Origin: Actinomycetes bacterium
Lineage (GTDB): Bacteria; Actinomycetota; Actinomycetes; Actinomycetales; Cellulomonadaceae
Assembly (NCBI GenBank): GCA_023388235.1
Contig: JAEWGQ010000123.1
Span: 1-14,617 of the forward strand
Reading direction: 5' to 3'
Length of the DNA stretch: 14,617 nucleotides
Shown here: one piece after another, positions 1 to 9,696 of the stretch
How the letters are laid out: each line of letters starts with the position of its first letter
Position numbering within the stretch: the stretch's first letter is position 1
The notes under the pieces: generated by a model
Told to the model about the DNA's origin: nothing
The model's input: the letters and a program-made list of their open reading frames with translations, nothing else
Database searches by the model: none
Translations under genes and position numbers: made by a program

Positions 1-2399
1 CGGAAGACGAAGTGCGCGTCGTCCGCCGCGGTGAGCAGGTCGTTCGTCCGGTCGACCACGGACTGCACGAGCGCCGGGCCGTCGAAGGTCAGCGTGAGGA
101 CGCCGTCCGTCGCCGCGAAGGAGGCCGCCGCCGCGAGCGCCTCGGGGGGCAGCTCCGGCGACTGTCCACCGACGGACACGACGACGGGCGCGGACACGAC
201 CTTCTCCGCGAGGGCGAGCGCGGCGTCCGTCTCGTCCTGCGTGATCGTGGGCTCGACGGGCTCGGTGGGCAGCTCGACCGGGCCGTCGGCGACGAGCCAG
301 CTCTCCGTGATGGTCGCGGGCACCTCGTCGGTGACCAGCGCCGAGCCGTCGGCGGCCGGCGTGCTCGTGGGCGCGCCGTCGACGAACTGCACGGCCCCGT
401 CCACGGGCTCGATCTCCAGGCTGCCGCGCAGCGCCTCGACCTGGGCGTCGAGGGCCGCGTCGTCGACCGTGACCAGCGGCTCCGCGTCCTTGCCGCCGAA
501 CAGGTGCTGCCACAGGCGCGCCGGGTTCATCGAGAACGACGTGAGCTCCTCGGCCGTCCCCGCGGCGTCGAAGGTCAGGCCCGCCGTCGCCGGGTCGAGC
601 GTCGTGCTCGCCTCGCCCGCCACGAGCGTGATCGGCTCGGCCGCACGCGGCCCGAGCTCGGACTCGAGCCGGTCCTCGGCCGCCGTCCGGGACAGACCGC
701 CGACGTCGACGCCGGCGACGCTCGTCCCGCTCGGGACCTTGTCGGAGAAGAACCACTGGGCGCCCGTGTACAGGCCGCCCAGGACCAGGACGGCGACCCC
801 CGTCCACAGCAGCCCACGGGCCCAGCCGCGCCGCGGCCCGTCCTCGTCGAAGCCCTCGAAGGGAGAGGCCTCGCGCGAGTCGTCGGGCGGGACCGGCGTG
901 AACGCGCTGGGCGCGGCGGTCGCCGCGGTGCCCGACGGCGCGGTGCCCGACGCGGTCGTGCCGGGGCCGTCGGCCGCGCCGGTGGCCCCCGCCGCAGCGG
1001 CAGCGTCCGGCGCCTGGCCCGCGGTCGCGGGCTCGTCGGGCGAGGCCGGCGAGAGGATCGAGGTGCGCACGACGGGCGCCGGCCGGGACCACGGGTCGAC
1101 GGGCGGGATCACCTGAGTCGCGTCGGGCGCGGTGCCGCTCCCCTCGTCCGTGGGTCGGCTCTGGTCGCCCTCCTGCGCGGGGACGACGGGCACGACGGCG
1201 GTCCGCTCGGCCGCGCGCTCGTCGGCCGGGTCTCCCCCGGCCGGGGCGGCCGCCCGGTCGGTCGGCGTCGCGTCGACCGACGGGCCGCTCGCGGACGGCG
1301 CTCCGGAGACCGGGGCGTCGGGGGCGGCCGAGGGATCGGCCTGCGCGCCCGGGGACGGGACGAGCACGGCCGGGACGTTCGGGTCGAACGCGAACACGCG
1401 CGGGACGTACGGCTCCTCGTCGCCGTCGTCCGCGGTGGCGGCGTGCGCCGGGGTCTCGGCAGCGCCGGCCGCCGGCACGTCGGCAACCGTCTCGCCGGGG
1501 GTGGTCGGCGTCGGCGCGCCGGGCGCCTCGACGGGGTCGACCCTCGACGCCTCCGGCGCCGGGGCGTCCGCGACGGACGCGTCCGTACCGCTCTCGGTCT
1601 GCGTACCCGCGTCGGGTTCGACGGCGGAGCTCGCGGAAGCAGCGGCGTCGGCGTCCGTACCGGTCGCCGTGTCGGGCTCGGCGGCGTCGTCGGCCGCAGC
1701 AGCGGGTGTCGCCGCGTCGGCTCCCGGAGGCGCGTCCGCGTCGGCCGGGGACTGGGCCGGGGCCGCGGTGTCCGGCGCCACCGCGCCGTGCTCCGAGGCA
1801 GCCGCGGGCTGCGCGGACTCCTGCTGCGGGGCGGCAGCCGGCTCCGGGGCGGAGGACGGCTCCGGGGCGGAGGACGGCTCCAGGGCGGAGGCAGACTCCG
1901 GGGCGGAGGACGGCTCCCGGGCGGCGGCAGACTCCGCGGGAGTCTGCGCCGCGCCGTCCGGCGCGGCGGCGTCGACGACGGGTGCGTCACCCGTGGTCGC
2001 GGCGGCGCCGGTCACGTCGGTGCCGGTCGCGTCGGTGCCGGTCGCACCGGCGGTCGCAGCCCCGGTCGCGGTGCCGGCCGCGGTGCCCTGCGGTTCCGCG
2101 GGGGCCGGCACGTCGTCCGTCGGGGTCACGCCGGGATCCTCGGCCGCAGGGCCGGGCTCGACCGGTTCCACGCCCGCCGGACCGGGGTCCACGGGCGAGG
2201 TCGGGCCGGAGGCGTCCGGGACGGTGTCCGCCGGTTCGTCCGCCGACGTGGTCGCGGGGACGTCGCCGGAAGCGTCGGTAGCCTGCGCACCGGGGCCGGG
2301 CGCCGTCTCGGGAGCCGAGGGCTCGACCGTCTCGGCGGGCTCCGGCACGGCGTCCTGAGGGGAGTCGAGATCGGCGTCTCGGTCGGTCGGCTGACCCAT
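1..2399 (-). CDS. VanW-family membrane-anchored envelope protein with long disordered N-terminus (3' end outside window)
   Basis: The frame opens at ATG 2399, with GGAG about nine bases upstream, and stays open to base 1: 799 codons without a stop, so the C-terminus is missing. Residues 1-528 are low-complexity Ala/Pro/Asp/Glu/Thr/Ser. Residues 529-551 (GLLWTGVAVLVLGGLYTGAQ...) form one membrane helix. The rest, presumably outside the cell, begins with a PG_binding_4-type segment (TSVAGVDVGGLSRTAAEDRL, from about residue 558). A second such segment appears to begin near 750. In known actinobacterial proteins of this build a VanW domain follows, and here it would lie beyond the left edge. The family is linked to the cell wall, but its exact biochemical role is unsettled. 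The Arg-Arg-Gly-Trp-Ala-Arg stretch just before the helix fits an N-in, C-out topology. The gene lies 76 bases downstream of the DUF6113-like gene on the same strand. Family assignment rests on the helix plus PG_binding_4 pattern only. Confidence 0.8.
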   Translation of the reverse strand, partial: MGQPTDRDADLDSPQDAVPEPAETVEPSAPETAPGPGAQATDASGDVPATTSADEPADTVPDASGPTSPVDPGPAGVEPVEPGPAAEDPGVTPTDDVPAPAEPQGTAAGTATGAATAGATGTDATGTDVTGAAATTGDAPVVDAAAPDGAAQTPAESAAAREPSSAPESASALEPSSAPEPSSAPEPAAAPQQESAQPAAASEHGAVAPDTAAPAQSPADADAPPGADAATPAAAADDAAEPDTATGTDADAAASASSAVEPDAGTQTESGTDASVADAPAPEASRVDPVEAPGAPTPTTPGETVADVPAAGAAETPAHAATADDGDEEPYVPRVFAFDPNVPAVLVPSPGAQADPSAAPDAPVSGAPSASGPSVDATPTDRAAAPAGGDPADERAAERTAVVPVVPAQEGDQSRPTDEGSGTAPDATQVIPPVDPWSRPAPVVRTSILSPASPDEPATAGQAPDAAAAAGATGAADGPGTTASGTAPSGTAATAAPSAFTPVPPDDSREASPFEGFDEDGPRRGWARGLLWTGVAVLVLGGLYTGAQWFFSDKVPSGTSVAGVDVGGLSRTAAEDRLESELGPRAAEPITLVAGEASTTLDPATAGLTFDAAGTAEELTSFSMNPARLWQHLFGGKDAEPLVTVDDAALDAQVEALRGSLEIEPVDGAVQFVDGAPTSTPAADGSALVTDEVPATITESWLVADGPVELPTEPVEPTITQDETDAALALAEKVVSAPVVVSVGGQSPELPPEALAAAASFAATDGVLTLTFDGPALVQSVVDRTNDLLTAADDAHFVF
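1840..1929. repeat. Five 18-bp tandem repeats inside the VanW-family gene
   Basis: Five imperfect 18-base units run head to tail; units 1 (1840-1857) and 2 (1858-1875) are identical, and units 3-5 differ at a few bases. On the coding (minus) strand each unit encodes a six-residue Glu-Pro-Ser-Ser-Ala-Pro-like block. Gain or loss of a unit would keep the frame, so the tail length could vary between strains. Confidence 0.85.
2011..2040. repeat. Two 15-bp tandem repeats inside the VanW-family gene
   Basis: Two adjacent 15-base units (2011-2025 and 2026-2040) differ at one base and encode the pentapeptide Ala/Val-Thr-Gly-Thr-Asp in the disordered tail. Like the 18-bp array, they suggest that the tail grew by in-frame slippage. 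Confidence 0.65.
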
Positions 2400-2421
2400 C
2401 CACTGTCTCCGTGACGAAAGG

Positions 2422-2439
2422 CGCGCGGCGGTCCGCGCG
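2422..2439 (-). other. Small hairpin upstream of the VanW-family gene
   Basis: A 7-bp perfect stem (2422-2428 with 2433-2439) with a four-base loop lies 23 bases upstream of the VanW-family start. On the minus strand it is followed by CCTTT, too few T residues for a classical terminator. It could attenuate read-through from typA-mshB or stabilise a processed 5' end. This is inference from structure only. Confidence 0.4.
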
Positions 2440-2451
2440 ACGACGAGGGGT

Positions 2452-2467
2452 GTGCGGGGATCCGCAC
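2452..2467 (-). other. Small hairpin just after the DUF6113-like gene
   Basis: A 6-bp stem (GTGCGG 2452-2457 with CCGCAC 2462-2467) with a four-base loop starts nine bases past the DUF6113-like stop codon. Together with the hairpin at 2422-2439 it makes a tandem pair in a 76-base gap. A weak or partial transcription stop is plausible, although no T-tract follows. Confidence 0.4.
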
Positions 2468-2475
2468 GGCGAATA

Positions 2476-2925
2476 CTAGCGGGACGCGAGGGGGTTCTCG
2501 GGTCCGTCGTGCCTGGTGGGACGCCCGTGCTGGGCCGTGCGGACCGGGCGGTCGCTGAACCACGACCGGGGCAGGAAGGCCGCCGCGGCGACCACGAGCA
2601 TGCCCCCGTAGATCCAGACGTACCCCACGGGCTCGGCCGGCACGAGCACGTCGCCACCCGGACCCTGCAGCGAGAGGAGCTGCACGACGACGACCCACCC
2701 GATGCCGAAGCCCAGGAGACCCGCCATCCCGCCCCAGGCGCGGGCCAGGGTGGCCGCCGCGAGGACGGTGAGCAGGGCGAGCACGATGCCGAGCCCGGCC
2801 CCGCCCGGGAGGTCGACGCCCAGGAGGTGCGCCCGGTGCGCGACCGTGCCGACGAGCCCGACGAGCGCGCCCACGAGCGCGCACGCCACCCCGCGGCCCA
2901 CGAGCCGCCCCGTACCGGTCTCCAC
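2476..2925 (-). CDS. Small four-helix integral membrane protein, DUF6113-like
   Basis: This 149-residue protein starts at GTG 2925, ten bases after the mshB stop. It has four hydrophobic segments at about residues 12-29, 42-62, 66-86 and 100-118, followed by a polar, positively charged tail of about 30 residues. I see no catalytic motif. From memory, short membrane proteins annotated DUF6113 are commonly found beside mshB in actinobacteria, and size, helix count and position all fit, but the family name is recalled rather than searched. The tight spacing implies co-transcription and probably translational coupling with mshB. No function is known; a link to thiol metabolism is guilt by association only. 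Confidence 0.75.
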   Translation of the reverse strand: METGTGRLVGRGVACALVGALVGLVGTVAHRAHLLGVDLPGGAGLGIVLALLTVLAAATLARAWGGMAGLLGFGIGWVVVVQLLSLQGPGGDVLVPAEPVGYVWIYGGMLVVAAAAFLPRSWFSDRPVRTAQHGRPTRHDGPENPLASR

Positions 2926-2935
2926 GGGCCCCAGG

Positions 2936-3946
2936 CTAACGCGTGGGTCCGGGCGGGACCTGGTCGCCCGGGAGAGCAGGGCCGGAGGGAGCGTAGAACT
3001 CGTGTGAAGGGACGGGCGCCAGCACGTCGTTGCTCAGGGCGTACCACCCGAGCAGCACCGGCTCGCCCCCCGCGGCGGCCGTCACGTGCTGGACCTGTGT
3101 CGCGTGCGCGCGCATCGCGCCGAGCACGTCGTCGAGCACGGGCCCCACCGGCACGCTCACGAGCGCGGGCAGCGACGCGTCGGGACGCGCGAGCGGGGGC
3201 AGCGCCTCGTCCGGGTCCGGGAGCGTGAGCCGCGCGTCGGCCGCGAGCAGCTCGAGCGCGCCGGGGTGCTCGGCGAGGGCGCGGCGTGCCGCGCGCACCG
3301 TGGTCTCGGGGGCGACGACCTGCCACAGCGCGGGCAGCGGCTCGCCGTCCGCGGCGAGGAGCTCGAGCGCGCGGACCGTGACGTCGTGGGCCCGGACGTG
3401 GTCGGGGTGGCCGTAGCCGCCGCCCGCCTCGTACGTCGCCACGACGGCGGGACGCCGGTCCCGGACCACCGCCGCCAGGCGGGCGGCGGCCTCGTCGAGC
3501 GGGACGCCGACGAACGCGCGCGGCGGGAGCTGCTCGGTCGCGACCCCGCCGGCCACGCCCGGCGCGACCCAGGCCATGCCCGAGTCCTCGAACCGCACGG
3601 TCGCGCCGCCGTCGGACGGCTCGACCGGGCTCGTGACGGTGTCGAGGAAGACGTGGTCCCGCACACCCAGCGCGGCGAGCGCGCGGGCGAGCTCGGTCTC
3701 GCGGAACGCCGCGAGCGCGGGCCCGTCGCCCTCGAGGTGCCCGACGCCCGTCGGGTGCGCGGGCGTGTCGATCACCTCGCCCCGCTCTCCCCGCGTGCAC
3801 GTCACGACGGTGACCGGCTCCCCCGCGCGAGCCCAGGTCGCGAGCAGCGCGCCCGTCGCCAGGGTCTCGTCGTCGGGGTGGGCGTGGACGGCCAGCAGGC
3901 CGCCGTCGGGCACGACGGCGGCCTGCTGCCTCTGCGGGACGGTCAC
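2936..3946 (-). CDS. mshB: N-acetyl-1-D-myo-inositol-2-amino-2-deoxy-alpha-D-glucopyranoside deacetylase (mycothiol biosynthesis)
   Basis: MshB is a cytosolic zinc enzyme that removes the acetyl group from GlcNAc-inositol to give GlcN-inositol, the acceptor for cysteine in mycothiol synthesis. The 336-residue product carries the LmbE/PIG-L motif HAHPDDE at 21-27. H23, D26 and H183 match the M. tuberculosis zinc ligands H13, D16 and H147, and D25 matches the general base D15. The second motif GGGYGHPDH (175-183) aligns Y178, H180 and D182 with the known catalytic Y142, H144 and D146. All key residues are present. TRGERGE (51-57) is also typical. The related Mca amidase is the main alternative, but the YGHPDHVRAHD pattern and the chromosomal context favour MshB. 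The GTG start at 3946 lies 13 bases past the typA stop, so an operon with typA is likely. Its Shine-Dalgarno is weak (a G-run only). Confidence 0.92.
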   Translation of the reverse strand: MTVPQRQQAAVVPDGGLLAVHAHPDDETLATGALLATWARAGEPVTVVTCTRGERGEVIDTPAHPTGVGHLEGDGPALAAFRETELARALAALGVRDHVFLDTVTSPVEPSDGGATVRFEDSGMAWVAPGVAGGVATEQLPPRAFVGVPLDEAAARLAAVVRDRRPAVVATYEAGGGYGHPDHVRAHDVTVRALELLAADGEPLPALWQVVAPETTVRAARRALAEHPGALELLAADARLTLPDPDEALPPLARPDASLPALVSVPVGPVLDDVLGAMRAHATQVQHVTAAAGGEPVLLGWYALSNDVLAPVPSHEFYAPSGPALPGDQVPPGPTR

Positions 3947-3959
3947 CCCGGGGGTGGCG

Positions 3960-5912
<1,953 letters not shown>

Positions 5913-5961
5913 TCCGCGAGGGGGGGAGATCAGAGGGCGCGACGACGTCGAGCGCCGATCG

Positions 5962-5967
5962 ATTGTA
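5962..5967 (-). promoter_or_regulatory. Possible -10 element for typA
   Basis: On the minus strand this reads TACAAT, five of six matches to the -10 consensus, about 50 bases before the typA start and just after the hairpin that ends the importer cluster. The -35 position (around 5985-5990) falls inside that hairpin stem and reads TCGTGC, a poor match. It is in the expected place but supported by one hexamer only. Confidence 0.4.
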
Positions 5968-5971
5968 CGCG

Positions 5972-6016
5972 CACGCGGGCCCCGGCACGAGGGGCGCTCG
6001 TGCCGGGGCCCGCGTG
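5972..6016 (-). terminator. Strong hairpin terminator after the ABC ATPase gene
   Basis: A perfect 20-bp inverted repeat (arms 5972-5991 and 5997-6016) encloses a five-base loop, 16 bases past the ATPase stop codon. Its stem is very GC-rich. No T-run follows on the minus strand, as is common for actinobacterial terminators, which often rely on the stem alone. It separates the importer cluster from typA, which appears to have its own promoter. Confidence 0.8.
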
Positions 6017-6032
6017 GTGCTGCGGTGCCCGG

Positions 6033-7925
6033 TCAGACCTGGCCGGGCGCCTGGTACACCGAGCCCGAGTCGGCGTCGGGGTCCTCGGCGGCGGGGGCGG
6101 CGGTCCGGCCCGCCTCCCGGGCGGCGGCCTGCTCCAGCAGGCGGTCGCGCTCCTCGCGGCGCAGCTTCTGCTCGGCCGGGTTCGGCACGGGCACCGCGGC
6201 CAGCAGCCGGCGGGTGTAGTCCTGCTGCGGGGCGCGCAGGATCTGCTCGCGCGGGCCGACCTCGACCAGGTCGCCCTTGTTCATCACGGCGATCCGGTTG
6301 GACAGGATCTCGACGACCGCCAGGTCGTGGCTGATGAACAGGCAGGCGAACCCGTACTCCCGCTGCAGCTCCTGGAACAGCTCCAGGACGCGGGCCTGCA
6401 CCGACACGTCGAGCGCCGAGGTGGGCTCGTCCGCGATGAGCAGCTTGGGCGACAGGGCCAGCGCGCGGGCGATGCCGACGCGCTGGCGCTGGCCGCCGGA
6501 CAGCTCGTGCGGGTACCGGTTGCGCATGGCGCGCGGCAGGTGCACCCGGTCGAGCAGCGACTCGACGCGGCGGTCGAGCTCGGCGCCGGACGCGACCTTG
6601 TGCAGCTTGAGCGGCTCGCCGATGGACTCGCCGATCGGCAGGCGCGGGTTCAGCGAGGAGCCCGGGTCCTGGAACACGATCGACACGTCCTGGCGGACGG
6701 CGCGCAGGTCCTTCGGCTTGATGCCCGCGAGCTCGACGCCGTTGATCTGCAGCGACCCGCCGGCCACGGGCAGCAGGCCGACGGCCGCGCGGCCGACGGT
6801 CGTCTTGCCGGAGCCCGACTCGCCGACCAGGCCGACGACCTCGCCCTTGCCGATGGCGAGGTCGATGCCGTTGATGGCGCGGAACGCGGGCACCCGGCCG
6901 CGCGCGGGGTACTCGATGACCAGGTCCTTCGCCTCGAACGCGAAGCCGGTCTGCGAGGTGTCGATGGTGCCCGGCCGCGGCAGCGGCTGGCCGAGCGGCC
7001 GCTCGGAGACGTGCAGCGCGGTGGTGCCCTCGGCCTCCGCGACCGGGTGCTCGCCGTTCAGGCCGCCCGCGGCGAAGGTCTCGGACCCGAGGTGCGGCAC
7101 CGCGTCGAGCAGCTGGCGCGTGTACGGGTGCTGCGGCCGGTTGAAGATCTCGTCGGCGCTGCCGGACTCGACCACGCGGCCGTTCTTCATCACCATCACG
7201 CGGTCGGACAGGTCCGCGACCACGCCCATGTCGTGCGTGATGAGGATGATGCCCGCGTCGACCCGGTGCCGCAGGTCGCGCATGAGCTTGAGGATCTCGG
7301 CCTGGACCGTCACGTCGAGCGCGGTCGTCGGCTCGTCCGCGATCAGCAGCTTCGGCTCGCACGCGAGCGCCTGGGCGATCATCGCGCGCTGGCGCTGGCC
7401 GCCGGACAGCTGGTGCGGGTACTTGTCGACGGCCTCGGCCGGGTTCGGCAGGTCGACCATCCGCAGCAGCTCGATGGCACGCTCGCGGGCCGCCCTCGGG
7501 GTCATCTCGAAGTGCACGCGCAGCGTCTCGATGATCTGGAACCCCACGGTGTACACGGGGTTCAGCGCCGTCATCGGCTCCTGGAAGATGACCGCGACGT
7601 CCTTGCCGCGCACCCGGCTGAGCTGCTTGTGGTTCAGGCCCAGCAGCTCGCGGCCCGCGAGCCGCGCGGAGCCCTCGGCGCGCCCGTTCGGGGGCAGCAG
7701 GCCGATCAGCGACATCGACGACTGCGTCTTGCCCGAGCCGGACTCGCCGACGATGGCGAGGACCTCGCCGGGGTGCACGTCGTAGCTGACGTCGACGGCG
7801 GCCGGGAACCACTCGCCGTCGACGAAGAACTCGACCATCAGGTCGCGGACCTCGAGGATCGGCGCCTTGGCGTCCGGGCCCGGTGCGGCCGGCCGGCCGG
7901 CGGCGGAGGCGGTGTCAGTGGTCAC
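6033..7925 (-). CDS. Peptide/nickel-type ABC importer, fused double ATP-binding subunit (DppD-DppF fusion)
   Basis: This cytoplasmic ATPase powers the Dpp/Opp-type importer whose other parts lie upstream. Its 630 residues contain two complete nucleotide-binding domains. In the first, Walker A GESGSGKT is at 60-67, Q-loop Q115, LSGGQ 173-177, Walker B glutamate E198 and switch H231. In the second they are at 368-375, Q419, 475-479, E500 and H533. Both sites look catalytically intact. An HPYTRQLL segment (266-273) marks the oligopeptide/dipeptide C-terminal extension of domain one. A degenerate QDYTRRLL (568-575) follows domain two. The fusion replaces the separate D and F subunits, a common actinobacterial arrangement. 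GTG 7925 has GGAAGGA 11 bases upstream. An opposite-strand PH gene separates it from the permeases, so it may need its own promoter in 7926-8022 or long read-through. I saw no clear promoter there. Confidence 0.93.
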   Translation of the reverse strand: MTTDTASAAGRPAAPGPDAKAPILEVRDLMVEFFVDGEWFPAAVDVSYDVHPGEVLAIVGESGSGKTQSSMSLIGLLPPNGRAEGSARLAGRELLGLNHKQLSRVRGKDVAVIFQEPMTALNPVYTVGFQIIETLRVHFEMTPRAARERAIELLRMVDLPNPAEAVDKYPHQLSGGQRQRAMIAQALACEPKLLIADEPTTALDVTVQAEILKLMRDLRHRVDAGIILITHDMGVVADLSDRVMVMKNGRVVESGSADEIFNRPQHPYTRQLLDAVPHLGSETFAAGGLNGEHPVAEAEGTTALHVSERPLGQPLPRPGTIDTSQTGFAFEAKDLVIEYPARGRVPAFRAINGIDLAIGKGEVVGLVGESGSGKTTVGRAAVGLLPVAGGSLQINGVELAGIKPKDLRAVRQDVSIVFQDPGSSLNPRLPIGESIGEPLKLHKVASGAELDRRVESLLDRVHLPRAMRNRYPHELSGGQRQRVGIARALALSPKLLIADEPTSALDVSVQARVLELFQELQREYGFACLFISHDLAVVEILSNRIAVMNKGDLVEVGPREQILRAPQQDYTRRLLAAVPVPNPAEQKLRREERDRLLEQAAAREAGRTAAPAAEDPDADSGSVYQAPGQV

Positions 7926-8022
7926 GGTTCACGAGATCCTTCCGTGGGGCGAGCCCGCGCAGGGTGTGCGGGCCGCGCGACGTCGAGACGGAGGCCGGTC
8001 CCTGGTCTGGGACGATGGCCGC

Positions 8023-8637
8023 ATGGTCTCGGCGGACGTGGTGGAGTACAGGCCGGCCTTCGGCCGGGTTCTTGCGGTGGTCGTGGCGGCCTGCGCCGCG
8101 GTCGGGCTGGTGACCGGTCTGGTCTCCGACGCCGCCGCGACCGGGCCGTACGTGGCCCCGGTGCTGCTGGTCGCGGTCTGGGTCTGGGCGGCCTACTGGC
8201 GCCCGGCCGTGATCGTGAGCCCGGCGGGCGTCGAGCTGCGCAACGTGACCCGGACGATCGAGCTGCCCTGGCCGGCGGTCGAGCGGGTGGACACCCGCTT
8301 CGCCCTGACGCTGCACACCGCGTACGGCGACTACGCCGCGTGGGCCGCCCCCGCACCGGGCCGCGCCCGGGTGGTGACGTCCCGCGCCGAGGACGCCCGG
8401 AACCTGCCGGAGTCGAGCTACGGCCCCGGCGGCTCGGTGCGCCCCGGCGACCTCGCGTCCAGCGCGTCCGGCCAGGCGGCGATGATCGTGCGCGCCCGCT
8501 GGGAGGAGCTGCGCGACGCCGGCGTCCTGGACGACCCGCGCATCGAGCGCGCGCGTCCCCGGGTCCGCTGGCACGTCAGGACGCTGGCCGCGATCGCCGT
8601 GCTGATCGCGGCCAGCGTGCTGACCGTCGTGCTGTGA
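8023..8637 (+). CDS. PH domain-containing membrane protein
   Basis: This 204-residue protein is predicted to have two N-terminal helices (about 12-33 and 41-58), a bacterial PH-like segment (about 60-110, RPAVIVSPAGVELRN followed by IELPWPAVERV) and a C-terminal helix (about 184-203). This pattern is typical of small actinobacterial PH_6-type proteins of unknown function. ATG 8023 was chosen because the PH family usually starts shortly before a 'VEYRPAFGRVL'-like segment; the frame is open further upstream to 7867, but that part overlaps the ATPase gene and has arginine-rich shadow composition. The Shine-Dalgarno is weak (GGGA). The gene runs against the importer genes: divergent from the ATPase gene (97-base gap) and convergent with dppC, with only three bases between their stop codons. 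Confidence 0.8.
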   Translation: MVSADVVEYRPAFGRVLAVVVAACAAVGLVTGLVSDAAATGPYVAPVLLVAVWVWAAYWRPAVIVSPAGVELRNVTRTIELPWPAVERVDTRFALTLHTAYGDYAAWAAPAPGRARVVTSRAEDARNLPESSYGPGGSVRPGDLASSASGQAAMIVRARWEELRDAGVLDDPRIERARPRVRWHVRTLAAIAVLIAASVLTVVL

Positions 8638-8640
8638 CAC

Positions 8641-9696
8641 TCAGGCGCTCGCCGCGGCCTCGGCCTCGGTCCGGCGGGTGTCCGCCTTCGCCAGGGCCCG
8701 CTTGGTCGGGATGCGCCGCTGCCGCGGGTCGAACGCGTCGCGCAGGCCGTCGCCGATGAAGTTCACGCACAGCGCGATCGTCACGATGAACAGGCCCGGC
8801 CACCAGAACAGCCACGGCCGGGTGGCGAACGCGGTCTGGTACTGGTTGATGAGCTGGCCCAGGGAGACCTCGGGCGGGTTGATGCCGAACCCGAGGTAGG
8901 ACAGCGCGGTCTCGAGCAGGATCGCCGAGGCCATGAGCAGCGTCGCGTTGACGATGATCACGCCGACGGCGTTCGGCAGGATGTGCTTGAACATGATCCG
9001 GCCGTTCGAGGCGCCGGCGACGCGCGCCGCGTCCACGAACTCCCGCTCGCGCAGGGTGAGGAACTGCCCGCGCACGAGGCGCGCCATGTTGGTCCACGAC
9101 ACCAGCGACAGGGCGATGGCCAGCGACCACGGGTTCGCCCCGCCGACCAGCACGCCGAGGATGGCGCCGATCATGATCACCGGGATGGTGATGATCATGT
9201 CGGTGAACCGCATGAGGAAGTTGTCCAGCCGGCCGCGGAAGAACCCGGCCAGGGCGCCGACGAGGACGCCGATGACGGTGGACAGCAGGCCGATGACGAA
9301 CATGACGGTCAGCGACTGCTGCGTCCCGCGCATCACCATCGCGAACCCGTCGTGGCCGACGTTGTCCTGGCCGAACGGGTGCTCGCCGATGACGAACCGC
9401 CCGTCGAGCCAGCCCATCGTGGGGGCGCCGCCGGCGTGCACGATCGGCGACAGGTCCTTGTAGCCGTACTTCCACCAGCCGGGGATCGGGCCCCAGCCGA
9501 TGGACGTGGTGACCAGCAGGATGACGGCGGTGAGCACGACGGCCGAGATCATCGCGCCGCGGTGCCGCAGGAACCGGCGCAGGACGATGCGGCCCTGCGA
9601 GAGGCCCTCGACCTCCTTGAGCTCGATGGCGTTCTCGACGTTCTCCGCCGGGTCGACGATGCCCTCGTTCGGCTCGAGGGGAGGAGTCATGCTCAT
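8641..9696 (-). CDS. Peptide/nickel-type ABC importer permease, DppC-like
   Basis: This is the second inner-membrane permease of the importer. The 351-residue protein has an N-terminal cytoplasmic stretch and a first helix at about 49-65. The DppC hallmark FGQDNVGHDGF follows at 108-118, then helices near 128-150, 165-185, 190-210, 248-268 and 300-318. The cytoplasmic EAA loop that contacts the ATPase is at about 220-242 (FVDAARVAGASNGRIMFKHI). Start: ATG 9696 shares the sequence ATGA with the stop of the preceding permease, a classic four-base overlap showing translational coupling, with GGGTGA just upstream. The frame extends open to 9855, but that part lies inside dppB. Its stop is three bases from that of the convergent PH gene. 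Confidence 0.93.
   Translation of the reverse strand: MSMTPPLEPNEGIVDPAENVENAIELKEVEGLSQGRIVLRRFLRHRGAMISAVVLTAVILLVTTSIGWGPIPGWWKYGYKDLSPIVHAGGAPTMGWLDGRFVIGEHPFGQDNVGHDGFAMVMRGTQQSLTVMFVIGLLSTVIGVLVGALAGFFRGRLDNFLMRFTDMIITIPVIMIGAILGVLVGGANPWSLAIALSLVSWTNMARLVRGQFLTLREREFVDAARVAGASNGRIMFKHILPNAVGVIIVNATLLMASAILLETALSYLGFGINPPEVSLGQLINQYQTAFATRPWLFWWPGLFIVTIALCVNFIGDGLRDAFDPRQRRIPTKRALAKADTRRTEAEAAASA

Noticed and set aside
12..2414. An 800-codon plus-strand frame over the VanW-family gene, plus two shorter ones (31-1116 and 1132-2358)
   Set aside because: Codon-position GC and the recognisable membrane helix and PG_binding_4 pattern are on the minus strand. The plus-strand products are Arg/Gly- or Ala/Ser-rich mirror images.
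7953..7973. 6-bp inverted repeat GCCCGC / GCGGGC in the gap between the ATPase and PH genes
   Set aside because: It is short, with a nine-base loop and a composition that arises often by chance here; no promoter element stands beside it.
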